In this document: piece after piece, positions 53,936-64,000 of the stretch
Numbering within the stretch: the stretch's first letter is position 1
Layout of the letters: every line of letters begins with the position of its first letter
NCBI GenBank assembly: GCA_905221605.1
Contig: CAJNDS010001013.1
Location: 436,001-500,000, forward strand
Length of the DNA stretch: 64,000 nucleotides
Direction: 5' to 3'
Origin: Symbiodinium natans
Taxonomy: Eukaryota; Sar; Dinophyceae; Suessiales; Symbiodiniaceae
Position numbers and translations under genes: made by a program
Notes under the pieces: model-generated
The model's input: only the letters and a program-made list of their open reading frames with translations
Told to the model about the DNA's origin: nothing
The model's database searches: none

Positions 53936-55450
53936 TGCTGAATGAGTCTTTCGACCCTGACTTCCCATGGCATTTGGGGGCTGTGACTTGGGTGGTTTAG
54001 ATTTAAAAATGACCTAATTTGGGCTTATGCATGTCCGATGTGATGCTGTGGCCTAAGATGCCGTGACCATGCGGAGGAACGAAGATGCTGGGTCAAGGGC
54101 CGTGTAGACCGAGCCGAGCTGCATGTTCGCGTCCTTCTTTTCCTTGTCTTCTTGTGTGGTGACGAGTTCATTTTGCTCGCTTGCATCCATTCATGCCGTG
54201 GGTTAGCCACTGAGCCGAATGAGATGGAACTGGATAAGGTGATTTGCTTCGGCAAACATCATCCAAAAGACCCCACGTGTTACATCAGGCAAGATGCCAC
54301 AGATTTGTCACAGCTCACAGTTCAAGTTAGCAGCTGATAAAACACACCTGCAACTCACAGCTTCAGGTGACATCGAGCCCTTGATCAGATGCACCATGGT
54401 TCTATGGGTGCAGGCAATCCGGTGCGTCGCATCGCGTCGCACCGAAGGATGAGTTCCGGGGGCTTCTGTGGGCATTCGGGCAGTGGCCCGATACCCTAAA
54501 CCTAAACCCTAACCCTGCACGTCTACAAACAGGGTTCTGCCAAGCTCTGGGAGGATCCATCGGTGCTTCGCTTGCCCTGCAACACCTGTCAAAAGGTGCC
54601 TGATCATTGCATGCAGTCCTATTTGCTGGTGGAAGAGCCGCGACGGAACGTGCTAGCCAGTGACTCGTACACACTTTGCAGCGTCTGATCGTTCCAACGC
54701 TAAAACCGACTACATGTTGTCGATCTCTAGCATGAACAGATACAGCTGGCCCTGGCTGCAGGGTCCAACAGGGAGACTGCCTATACCAGGTGCGACTCCC
54801 CGTGGAGTCGCGGCTCTATGGGAACGCAGCATGGTTCCGCCGCAATTGTCGTATAAGGGCAGCCACGCACAAAGATAAAAACAAAAAAGTTACTTGGGCG
54901 ATGCAATGAAAATGTATAAACATAAATTAGGAAGATCACTAGAAACAAGTATATACGTGTACACGCGTACTGTCAACATGTGTCAGCACAATCTATACTT
55001 GTAAGCTAGGCTTTGTATTTACTGTTCTTATAAGCGCATCATTGCCCGGCACTGTGACATAGTGGGATAGGCCACACTCACATCCTCTGACAGGTTCACC
55101 TCCTGGGCTGGACATGGACCCTAAAAACCTGAATTTTCTGCGGGCGGATTTGGGCGCCCTCAGAATATGAACTTCGATGGGTTACATCCGTGCACCTAGG
55201 CTTAAACTTACATTATTATCTAGCGATTGAAATCCCTGAAACAAGTTTCCACATGAACCCCCAGCCTCTTCTGCACACGCACAGCTCCACACAGTCCAGC
55301 TTCTGTTGGCGACAGAAGCGGCGGAAGTGCTGCGCGATGCCTTTCACCAACACCATTGTCTCCATGAACCTGGGCGGAGTTGCATATAGGGATATAAAGG
55401 GGCTGCATGGAGAATTTATAGGGTTATGTCATGTTGTATAGGGCCCAAAG
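53936..55450. other. Telomere-poor island, possibly genic
   Basis: Mostly unique sequence with one short CCCTAAA run (54494-54515). Frames of 60-90 codons exist on both strands but none is recognised. A perfect 8-bp hairpin with a CCGT loop, GCGACTCC/GGAGTCGC, lies at 54792-54811. Confidence 0.4.
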
Positions 55451-55454
55451 AACG

Positions 55455-56313
55455 TTAAAGCAACTCCCCAATCAGCCCCAGGGACGCCGCTTCCCTGATC
55501 TCCTTCGAACGGCACGAAACAGCCAACTGGAGCGGTTCATCCCTTTCGTAGTTGCCATGGGGTGACTTGACTTCCTTCCAGCCACTCCCGCGACCACGAA
55601 TGCGTGCGCCGGCCCCAGTCCTGTAGATTTTCTTCATGTTTTTCGCATTGCGGCCGATTCAGCGAGGGACAAGCTCGAAGGCGGCATGCTTCTCCAGGTC
55701 GTAGCCGTGGAAGATGACGGCGAAATTGAAGTTCTGGAACGCCTTTGCGGCTTGGTGCTCGAAGGAGTGGGGGGGGTGAGTTGGGGGGGGGTGAGTGGGG
55801 GGTGGTGGGGGATGGGGCGGTAATCTTCTTGTTGGCGAAGCCGCGCGGAGAAGGCAGGAAGGGTAGACCGCGTGAGGCAAGCTGGCCCACTGGGTAAATC
55901 TTTGCCACTTCACCGATGTCCTGGGTCAGTCCGGGAGGAGGCCAGGAAGGGCCGCCATTCAACTCCATGCGACCTACATCTCCACTACCGGAGCTCCCAT
56001 AGTCCTCCATAGTCCTCCGAGCCATTCTCGGACGCGGACTCTGACAAAGCCAGGCTGCCGTAAAGCAGCCGATTGAGACGTGAGGGGAGCACCTGGTAGG
56101 GTGTGACTCCCCACGGCTGGCCCCAAGGCTGCCCGTGAAGCCCAAGGGATGGATACGTCGGATAAGAAGGGTAGATGTGTCCACTGATGGTCTCACAACA
56201 GTCACAAACTCATCCACAATCGCCATGTTTAGCGAGGTCAGTATTATCAGAGAGCAGGGCTGCCACAGATGGCAAGTTTGAGAGGAATGTCCCCTGACAT
56301 CTTCGCATGACAC
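55455..56313 (-). pseudogene. KH-domain RNA-binding protein gene, broken
   Basis: The downstream part (minus strand, about 55760 to 55455) reads a typical single KH domain: FNFAVIFHGYDLEKHAAFELVPR, then a TGA at 55661-55659, then IGRNAKNMKKIY and ARIRGRGSGWKEV, ending at TAA 55457-55455. In KH proteins an I-G-x-x-G loop precedes NMK and the R-I-R-G-R-G-S strand binds single-stranded RNA; here the loop is GRNA, so its second glycine is replaced. The upstream part (from about M at 56025, MARRTMEDYG) lies in another frame and reaches SPRGFANKKITAP; the frame changes across C-rich sequence at 55770-55817. One stop plus one frameshift indicate a pseudogene, unless an intron or sequencing error in the homopolymer explains them. 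No telomeric repeats interrupt it. Confidence 0.6.
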
Positions 56314-56319
56314 TTCAAG

Positions 56320-58735
56320 TCACAGCAACAAGAAACCCAGATCTTCCGTCCATGTGTAGTGCTATGTATGGAATTTAGCACCCAAAATACCCATGCTAAA
56401 CGGGCACCTAAGTCCATAGTCGTACTGCAAATGGACCCTCAGGGCAATTGTTTTGTATCCATCCTCCAGACCTCCCGCCCTTTCCTATACTCCCCTTAGA
56501 ACCTTAATAAAACTAATATCTTCAATATCCTCTTGGGTTTTAGATGAACGAAATATAAAAATCCCGAGGGGGATATAGTCTCGTCCCCACATGAAGAGCA
56601 GTGAACGTAGAGAGGCAACCCGGGCACCACCGGCTTCAGTAGTCTAGGGGTTTAGGGTTTAGGGCTTAGGGTTTGGGCACAAACTTGCAGGACTAAACGT
56701 TGTCATGAAAGGAATCGTCCGCCAAGCCAGCTTGCCTCCAGCCAGAAGGCGTACTCGCCCACCATGACTACGTGGCTCTTCCTTCCCCACTTGCCGCGCT
56801 ACCGTCTTAGAGCTTATAGCATGCCCTGAACCCTGAACCCTCTTCGTCTTGGCGGGACATCAGCTGCTCTTCTTCTGGGTCTGAGCACCTTTGGTGTTTC
56901 CTTTCTTCGAGGAGGCAACCCCTCAGCCCTGAACCCGATAAGATAGGGGCCTATTCAACAACTGGAATGGGTATTGTGGACAGTTCATAATATACCTCTT
57001 TCGGGATTCGACGGGAATAATGTCTGTCACAATTCGGCTCCTGTAGTGTATCGCTGCTGTTTGGGTCCTGGCTACTAAGACTCCGCCCTTGCACAAGGGA
57101 ACATCCCAAAACGGGCGAACAGGCAGTTTAGGGTTTGGGGTTTAGGGGGATTGGCAGATTGAAATTTTAAGGGGCTGCACGCTGCAGCGACACAAGTCGT
57201 CATACCTCAGCCCCAAAGAACCCCTCAATGGTGGCCTACACAACCCTTCATCTAGATAAACCCCCTAAAAGGAGGGTTGCACTTTTTCTTTTTTTGAAGG
57301 GGGGGGATCTAGGTATGCTTACAATTGTACTTCTAAGCCCCTTAAGTGCCCTAATATGGTTATAAGTACAGTTATAAGTGCAGTTATAATTGGTTAGTAA
57401 GTACCTTGAACCTCCAAGTAGGTATGCTTACTACAACTATTCACGAAGGCCATGCTACAACAAGTGGCTCGGGATGCCCAGTACTTACGATGTTCGGAAG
57501 GGTTTGGGATGGTTTGGGGTTTCGGGTTTGAGGGTTTAGGGTTTAGGGTTTAGGGCCACGGAAAGAAGGGTGCCGGATCCCTGACCTTCGTCTGGACATG
57601 TCCTTGAGTTCCATGTCGTGGCAGCTGATTTTGGGGCCCCACCCAACCCACCAAACCCTGCGCCTACACCAAAAAACCTCAACCCTAAACCCTAAGCCTA
57701 AACCCTAAGTCGTCCTCCTCGTCTCCCGCTTGGAGCACTTCGGCACCGTGAGTGAAATCGTAAGAGGCGGACAGTCCTGGAACAGCCCAGAGACTCCAAT
57801 ATCCCCAAGAGTTTAGGGTTTAGAGTTCAGGATTGAGGGTTGAGGGTTGAGAGCTTAGGGGTAGGATTCCCAAAGACTCCTTGACAAAGGAGTATTCCCT
57901 AAACCCTATAAAGCACCCTCTTCAGGAATAGTCCTGACTTCAAGGGTAATGGAGTCTCTGGGACGAGGTGAGCGCCATGGGGTAGTAGGTTCTCAAGCGC
58001 CACTCCCCCACCCCACCCTTTTCCCAAGAGTCCAGTAACCTTCAACTAAGGAGCAGGGTTTAAGGCCCAATTGCCTCTTAATCCAAGCACGTACCTGAAT
58101 TCACACTTGGGATATCTGTATGGCTTAGGGTATGTGCTCCGTTCAGGAATAGGGTTTAGGTTTAGGATTTAGGGTGTAGGGTGCAAGGTCCAACGTCCCT
58201 CAATTAACGAATAGAGTATACCGTTCATTCCAAAGCGTCCTAACTTTTCAAGCTGCGTTCCTGAAATTCGGGGGGGCGTACTGGGTTCTCTCCGGATGGG
58301 AGCACCCTAAAGCCTAAACTCACGAGAACCTGAGACTAGAAACAGTGGCCCTCCTGGTTAGGGGATGTTAAGGGTTTACTTGGAAGCCCAGGGAGATGGG
58401 GACGATTATAAGGTTTGTAGGGGGATACTAAGTAGACTTACGAAGTCAAAAGGGCTGCTAAGTAGGGATTTATATATGGGATCCGAGTTCGCAACCTTGG
58501 GGTTAGGTTGCGGAGGATCTCGGGCTTGGTCTTTCAGGGTTCAACTTACTAGAACCCTGTCTTGCATAAATCCGGGAAACGTGGTCCCAAAAGGGTCACT
58601 GTCTACATGCGACCCCTTTGTATACATATGTATATATAGTATACATATATGGTCACACCCCCCCCGCCATGATCCATATGTATCCTTTTCTTGCTTGTCC
58701 TTCTACACCTGTGCTTATTTGCACATATGGTTGAA
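56320..58735. other. Gene-free stretch with A- and D-family copies
   Basis: Unique sequence 56320-56640; short telomeric runs at 56650-56675, 57125-57145, 57530-57555, 57680-57710. An A-family element lacking its left end is at about 57316-57420, and a second D-like segment at 58190-58300. A 124-codon plus frame (58365-58739) is unrecognised and starts in an A-like segment. Confidence 0.5.
57785..57962. mobile_element. D-family MITE-like element with telomeric insert
   Basis: CCCAGAGACTCCAATATCCC at the left and TAATGGAGTCTCTGGG at the right. TTTAGGG/TTGAGGG units (57810-57865) follow the left arm, and the inner arm AAAGGAGTATTCCCTAAACC is retained. Confidence 0.75.
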
Positions 58736-58739
58736 GTGA

Positions 58740-59002
58740 AAAAACACCGGTATTTGCGATACTTTCGTGTCTTGCCATGTCTGAAGCTACAACTTGCTAT
58801 TGATTATCTACACTTTTAAACAACAGAAATCTACAAACAGAATCCGTTGCTGGATTTGGTTTTGTGTGGTTTGCTAATCTCTGTTATTCACTCTATAGTA
58901 GCTTCCAATATACACCTTCTTGAACTTCAACAATATTCATTGATTAGATAAATATTACCTTCTAAGCCATTGTATAATGCATGAACATAAAAGAAGAGAT
59001 GA
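58740..59002. other. AT-rich sequence preceding the virus-like relic
   Basis: Composition drops sharply in GC compared with sequence to the left and stays low to 60130. All frames have many stops. It may hold the former upstream region of the relic. Confidence 0.5.
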
Positions 59003-59622
59003 AGGGGTTCAAATAAGGCACCTAACACAAGAAGCAGACTACATAATGAAGTTAGAGACGAATTCGCAAAGACAGAGACATTCTTAACGGACACGCAAGG
59101 ACTTAAATTAGCGTATGAGAATCCTGACGGGATATATCAAAAATGGTTCTATTTTATACATTGCTGGGACTAAAAGCTGTAGAGATGTTTATGGTGATTG
59201 AAACCTTCCTTTATATAAGACGCAACTGACTCAGTGTTATAAAGATGTAGATAAGTTCATTCAAGATGGTTTTATTGAAATAGACGGTTAAAGAAAAGAA
59301 GAAACTGGAATTTCTGGTACTGTAAGTCACAGTTTAGGTTCAGCATCGGGACAACAAATAAACAATGATTATGGGAATGTATTCAGAAGTCGTAGCTATG
59401 GTTCTCCTTATGTATCAGGACAACGACCAGAAGACACTGGGACAAAACATATGAATACGGAAAGTAGAAGACCCTGTTAGTATGTTTGAAAAAGGAAGTA
59501 TAACATCAAAGAAATCAACATTAGACCCTCTACAAAAACATCCTTATGAAGATATAGGCAATATTAAAAACAAAGCAGGACATCTACCTATAACCGAAGA
59601 AGAGTTTTTAACAACAGTTTGA
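59003..59622 (+). pseudogene. Decayed class-3-lipase-like alpha/beta-hydrolase
   Basis: Read in pieces. Frame 2 (59003-59140) gives a segment ending LKLAYENPDGIYQK; after a frameshift frame 3 gives SILYIAGTKSCRDVYGD, a TGA at 59199, then YKDVDKFIQDG, a TAA at 59289, then VSHSLGSASGQQINNDYG and SRSYGSPYVSGQ; after a TAG/frameshift at 59470-59480 frame 1 gives DPVSMFEKGSI and KHPYEDIGN to a TGA at 59620. Lipase class 3 proteins have a G-H-S-L-G nucleophile elbow and a following (R/T)-Y-G-x-P strand; here the elbow is SHSLG (Ser codon 59331-59333), with its first Gly lost, and His at 59539-59541 could be the catalytic base. Clearly inactive. The family call comes from motif order, not from a search. 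Confidence 0.55.
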
Positions 59623-59639
59623 TGCCATAATCATTTCAT

Positions 59640-59922
59640 AAGAAAGCAACAACATACGAACAAATAGAGACATCGAAGATAGAGAAGCAATTTAAACAAC
59701 ATGCTTACGAAGAGATAAGAAAGTTAGTTGAGAATAAATTTAGTAGATGAAGCAGTTAAGCAGGTGAAAGGTAGGAAGAAGAATAATAGTAAGACACTTC
59801 ATATAGTTTCGAATTACTTGATTGAATACAAGTTGAAGGTATGTATATGTAATCAAATTATCTATGCTATTCATATATCATGGAAACTTTTAGTCCCGCA
59901 GATATCCTCATTGATAGTTTAA
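59640..59922 (+). pseudogene. Decayed lysine-rich reading frame, unrecognised
   Basis: Frame 3 at 59643-59750 gives YEQIETSKIEKQFKQHAYEE to a TGA; a frameshift near 59730 continues as frame 1, NLVDEAVKQVKGRKKNNSK, running to the stop after 59919. High Lys/Asn and A+T content match the neighbours, so it seems part of the same insert. No family assigned. Confidence 0.4.
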
Positions 59923-60130
59923 GTTTTCTTTGACACAAAAGTAGTTCTTATGTTAATTGTCAAGGGTTTAAGACCAAAACGAGTGTTGGATTTTAAACCA
60001 TTGCGTGGCCTCTTCTCACAAGCTAGATATTTGCCGTCAAAAAAATGGGAAACTTACCAATTGAAATAGAATTGGTAACTAATGCTACTAATTGTATCAA
60101 TTACCGCAGTCAGAATATCAAGAGATTTCG
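59880..60130 (+). pseudogene. Fragment resembling a jelly-roll capsid protein of a small DNA virus
   Basis: An ATG at 59880 begins METFSPADILIDSLSFL and meets TGA at 59931; frame 1 then reads RPKRVLDFKPLRGLFSQARY, and after a slip in the A run at 60039-60045 frame 3 reads GNLPIEIELVTNATNCINY up to the repeat array at 60131. This order of segments resembles the N-terminal part of capsid-like proteins found in small eukaryotic DNA viruses and their endogenous copies. Only the N-terminal part is present; the rest has been lost or replaced by the array. The call rests on recall of the general pattern and needs a profile search. Confidence 0.35.
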
Positions 60131-61120
60131 GGAAAACTCGAGCCGGCTCGAATTTTCCGAAAATTCTTGAAGCTCCAGGTCTCGAAAACTCGAGCAGGCT
60201 CGAATTTTCCAAAAAAAACCTAATTATGTCATCTATGAGGCCTTGGGGTCACACAGCCATGGTTTCAGCATATTTTTTAGAAAACTCGAGCCGGCTCGAA
60301 TTTTCCGAAAATTCTTGAAGCTCCAGGTCTCGAAAACTCGAGCAGGCTCGAATTTTCCAAAAAAAAACCGAACTTTCAGGATCTACCGGGCTGCTGGAGC
60401 CATAGATCCTGAAATTTTGGTTTTTTTTTGGAAAATTCGAGCCTGGTCGTGTTTCGGCAATCTACTGTGCCAGTTTTTTTTGGAAAATTCGAGCCGGCTC
60501 GAATTTTCCGAAAATTCTTGAAGCTTTAGGTCCCAGAAACTCGAGCAGGCTCGAATTTTCCAAAAAAAACCGAACTTTCAGGATCTACCGGGCTGCTGGA
60601 GCCATAGATCCTGAAATTTAGGCTTTTTTTGGAAAATTCGAGCCTGGTCGTGTTTCGGCAATCTAATGTGTCAGTTCTTTTTGGAAAATTCGAGCCGGCT
60701 CGAATTTTCCTAAAATTCTTGAAGCTTTCGGTCCCAGAAACTCGAGCAGGCTCGAATTTTCCAAAAAAAGCCTAACTTTCAGGATCTACCGGGCTGCTGG
60801 AGCCATAGATCCTGAAATTTAGGTTTTTTTTGGAAAATTCGAGCCTGGTCGTGTTTCGGCAATCTACTGTGTCAGTTTTTTTTGGAAAATTCGAGCCGGC
60901 TCGAATTTTCCTAAAATTCTTGAAGCTTTAGGTCCCAGAAACTCGAGCAGGCTCGAATTTTCCAAAAAAACCTAACTTCAGGATCTACCGGGCTGCAGGA
61001 GCCATAGATCCTGAAATTTAGGTTTTTTTTGGAAAATTCGAGCCTGCTCGTGTTTGGGCGACCTACTGTGTCAGATTTTTTTGGAAAATTCGAGCCGGCT
61101 CGAGTTTTCTAAAAAAGCAT
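60131..61120 (+). repeat. Palindrome-rich satellite, five units of about 200 bp
   Basis: Units start at 60131 (149 bp, with a divergent second half), 60280, 60482, 60683, 60884 and a partial one at 61083; the complete ones are 199-202 bp. Each complete unit holds GGAAAATTCGAGCCGGCTCG extending to a perfect 28-bp palindrome in most copies, a second variant CTCGAGCAGGCTCGAATTTTCC split by A runs, a third variant GAAAATTCGAGCCTGGTCGTG, and the inverted pair TTTCAGGATCT/AGATCCTGAAA around a 17-base loop. No telomeric units. The 78- and 92-codon frames over it are artefacts. Confidence 0.93.
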
Positions 61121-61600
61121 GATTTTTTCGGGTGTTTTTCTACCTTGTTGGTGTAAATGACCTGCCTGACTTGAAATGATATAGGTTTTTAACGGCCCTG
61201 TCGGTGTTTTTGTCGCTAGCTCATAGCCCCCTCTCCTCCCAAGATCCATCTGTTTCGAAGCAGAAACGTGGATCATGGGGGGGGGGGGGGGGGGCGTGAG
61301 CACATATATATATGTATATATTATTCACTTTTTTCTGTATAAATACGTAAAAGTATATGTATATATATATATATACAGAGAGGACGATATGGGTACCCAA
61401 GACACCATCATTTTGATAGCTAACCCATAACAACCCTTATGGTACTTACATGGTCCCGTAGTGTGGGCCCTTGAAAGGGGACACCTTACACACCTTTGTT
61501 ATATCCCGCATACAACCCAGGGGCCCATGCGTCAGAACCCCTCAGAGGAGGTCAGGCACCATATTCAGGGCCCATTTGACCTCCCCATTACCCCTAAGCC
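61121..61600. other. Unique stretch with poly-G and TA runs
   Basis: Poly-G at 61277-61294 followed by TA-rich sequence 61302-61378. No gene recognised. Confidence 0.6.
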
Positions 61601-61799
61601 CTAAACCCTTCTTTAAGCCTAAACCCTAAACCCTAAACCCTTGGAACACCCCGAAACCCTAAACCGCAAAGCCGGGGTCTTGGGGTCCTCGTCGATGGGA
61701 GGAGTGGGGGGTGGGCTGCCGGTCGATTCCGTGCGCTGCGTCCGGGTGCGAGGCGATGAGGCCAGCTGGTAGCTGGCGGCATAGCTCGACCACCTCAGG

Positions 61800-61858
61800 G
61801 ACCCCAAGATGTTAGGGGTTTAGGGTTTAGGGTTTAGGGTTTAGGGTTTAGGGTTAGG
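61800..61858 (+). repeat. Interstitial telomeric array (TTTAGGG)n
   Basis: About seven units. CCCTAAA units lie 180 bases upstream (61616-61640), in the opposite orientation. Confidence 0.92.
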
Positions 61859-62194
61859 GTCCGTGGCAGCAAAATGCCTGGGCTTAGCGCTTGTAAGATT
61901 TAGGCTGAAGGGCTAAGGAATATATGGAGCCCTGTTCAGAATGAGGATTCTACATGTAGTTCAAGGTCTTATTAGCCCTAGTGGCATTTTGTGCTGCTGG
62001 GGAGGACGTGGAGCCTCAACTAACCCCTTGAGTAAGGGCATGACGGTCCAAGCCGTCATCCATGGCTGCTTCCTCTGCCCTAAACCCTCAACCCGAAGGC
62101 AGGATCGAGTCCCCCAAGCCCCAAGCCCTCAATCGTCAGCCCACAGCCCCGAACCCTACAGTCCCGAAGTGGCCTTTTTCAAAGGTGTAGTATA

Positions 62195-62590
62195 ACAATT
62201 ATACACATATATATATATATACATATTATTAATGTATTTATTTATATTTATATACATATATAATATAATACACCTATACATATAGAGAGAGAGAGAGAAA
62301 GATAGAGCGAGAGATATAAAACAAGAAAGAAGAAATAAATAACGACAGGAAGAGAGAAAGAACTACTGAAATAAATAAATCAAGAAAGACAGAAAGAACT
62401 AAATAAATAAATAAAGAATGACAGAAAGAAATAAATGAATAACAAAAGAAAGAAATAAAGAAAGTAATAAAATGAAGAACTAAAGTTAATAAGAAAAACA
62501 ATGCAAGACAGAACCGAAAAATAAAGACTGAAATAAAGAAATCCAAAGCAGTAAATAAAGAAGGAAAGAAAGACGTGGTAACACCCTCGA
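62195..62590 (+). repeat. (TA)n followed by purine-rich AAATAAAGAAAG sequence
   Basis: TA-rich to 62280, (GA)n 62284-62298, then A/G-rich tetranucleotide-like sequence with almost no C or T. The phenylalanine/leucine-rich minus frames are artefacts. Confidence 0.88.
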
Positions 62591-62850
62591 AACCCAAAAC
62601 CCCAAACCCATAACACCCTCAGACCCTAAAACCCTACAACCCTAGAACCCTAACACCCTAACACCCTAACACCCTAACACCCTAAACCGTAACACCCTGA
62701 CACTCTGACACCCTAGAACCCTGGCACCCTAAGAACCCTAACACCCAAGAACCCTAGAACCCTAACCTCCTCACACCCTAAACCCTCATAAACCCTGGCA
62801 CCCTGACACCCTAGAATGCCCAGATCCCTAGAACCCCAACACCCTGACAC
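62591..62850 (-). repeat. Telomeric-variant block, CACCCTAA and CACCCTGA units
   Basis: Five perfect eight-base ACACCCTA units at 62643-62685 in a block of degenerate ones. Confidence 0.9.
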
Positions 62851-62999
62851 CCTACAAAGCCTAAGCCCATATAACGCCCTGACACCCGTGAAGCGTCAAA
62901 TTTCGTGTCCAAGCTGCGGGTCGTTGCCCAAGCCCCAGGGGTCGGGTGACGCCTGCCGAGGCGGGTTGCCCAACATGACCTCGGCGTTCGGGTTGACGG

Positions 63000-63440
63000 G
63001 TTTAGGGGTTTAGGGGTTTCGGGTCTATAGGAGTTTAACGGTTTAGGGGTTTAGGGTCTAGAGGTTTTGGGGTTTAGGGTTGAGGGGTTTGGGGTGTCGG
63101 GGTGTAGAGTATTTCAAGAGGTAAAAGGATTTCTTGATTTGTTTATTTCTCGTCTTGTTTTTTTTTTGGGGGGGGAAGTTTAAACCCTAAACCCTAAACC
63201 ACAAACCCCAAACCCTAAACCCCAAACCCTAAACCCTAAACGGTAGTTTAGGGCGTCGAGTTTAGGATGTGGGCGTTCGGGAGGAGCGGGGCATGCTTCT
63301 TTGCTTTGCATGCGTGGCAGCTTATGCCCTTAGGGTGTAGGCTTTAGGGTTTAGGGCTTAGGGTTTAGAAATTGGTGCTCGGTTTAGGGTTTAGGGTTCA
63401 GGGTTCAGGGTTAAGGGTTTAGGGTTTAGGGGTCGACTGG
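63000..63440. repeat. Degenerate telomeric tracts of both orientations
   Basis: TTTAGGGG variants 63000-63090, CCCTAAA/CCCCAAA 63181-63240, TTTAGGG/TTCAGGG 63320-63430, with unique sequence between. Confidence 0.85.
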
Positions 63441-64000
63441 GCCCGGGCACGGTAGTGCAGGATGCAGCTTCAGGGAAGGCGTGGCTCTCTCTAAAAGAGG
63501 GCGCCCCTAGATCGGACCAGAGGCTTAAAGGCCCTAACTGGTTTAGGACACCCTAAATCATAGTTGCAACGGAAAGGGGGAGCGTACCTGCAGGGCACGC
63601 ATGGGAAGTTGAAAGCTTAAGGCTGGGGACGAATTAAGGATCTGGGGTTGGTCGAAGGGGCTCGGATGACGCTTGCCGAGAAAATGTACTCGAGAGAGAG
63701 AGAGAGAGAAAGAGACAGAGAGAAAAAGGGAGAGATAACCAATAACGTCTGCAAGACAAAAGAGAAAAGACAAAGATCATGAACAAGAGAAAGGCACAAC
63801 AGCGAGAGATGGTGTTGCTTTCCGGCACTGATGGTCCTAGGAAACCTCCGAAATACAAACCTAAACCCTTAGGCCCAAACCCTAAACCCCAAACCCTAAA
63901 CTCTTTCCCGATCCTTGGGCCGCTTCTCTGACTTCGGAAGTAGGGCTGGTAAGTTGGCTTATGGGGATGAACATAGGGTCTCTAGGGGGATACTTACGTA
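63441..64000. other. Unique sequence with (GA)n, no gene recognised
   Basis: (GA)n at 63691-63710 and purine-rich sequence to 63735 create serine/leucine-rich minus frames that are artefacts. CCCTAAA units at 63862-63902. The last 35 bases resemble 40045-40070 (GGGGATACTWA), probably another element end. Confidence 0.5.

Noticed and set aside
60082-60521. Two frames rich in ENSSRLEFSE-type repeats
   Set aside because: They are translations of the palindromic satellite.
62274-62616. Phe/Leu-rich minus frames resembling membrane proteins
   Set aside because: The hydrophobic character comes from the purine-rich low-complexity tract; open in two frames and without any other coding sign.

Overview
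This window looks like a nuclear, eukaryotic, gene-poor segment, probably from a protist with the TTTAGGG (Arabidopsis-type) telomere repeat. An alveolate such as a dinoflagellate or chromerid is my preferred guess; this is inference from the repeat type and the paralogue-like fragments, not proven. I see no operons, ribosome binding sites, CRISPR arrays, rRNA genes or convincing tRNA genes. Nearly all ORFs of 60 to 140 codons are chance frames, simple-repeat translations or frames running through telomeric repeats.

The dominant feature is interstitial telomeric DNA. Dozens of tracts of TTTAGGG or CCCTAAA, from 2 to about 25 units, in both orientations, are scattered about every few hundred bases from 300 to 53900, and more thinly afterwards. 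Several arrays are homogenised for a variant unit (CCCTAAAA at 29955-30087, CCCTAAAG at 35791-35940, TTAGGGC at 53520-53645, CACCCTAA near 62640-62690, TTTCGGG at 50335-50400, GACCCTATAAA at 47538-47976). Between them lie at least five families of short (about 100-160 bp) non-coding elements with terminal inverted repeats, here called A to E, which behave like MITEs. Several of these are interrupted by telomeric tracts, by poly-G/poly-C, or by both kinds of tract in different copies. One C-family pair (29572-29684 and 44856-44968) is almost identical and therefore young.

Other blocks: a pair of diverged roughly 1-kb dispersed repeats (12205-13158 and 18285-19283); a cluster of TTGTCGCGG motifs (17190-17690); a 0.9-kb (ACGC)n tract (31997-32867); a nearly pure G-rich tract (20210-20530); many other microsatellites; and telomere-poor islands (4253-4800, 24720-25380, 31205-31960, 38200-38990, 40190-41290, 44970-45595, 53930-56640) that may be genic or formerly genic.

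Two stretches carry recognisable protein signal. At 55455-56025 (up to 56313) on the minus strand there is a broken KH-domain RNA-binding protein gene. At 59003-60130 on the plus strand an AT-rich insert without telomeric repeats holds three consecutive decayed reading frames: a class-3-lipase-like alpha/beta-hydrolase, an unrecognised lysine-rich protein, and a fragment that resembles a jelly-roll capsid protein of small DNA viruses. It is followed immediately by five tandem units of about 200 bp (60131-61120) full of perfect palindromes. That virus-like relic plus palindromic satellite, and the telomeric filler inside MITEs, are the most unusual things in the window.
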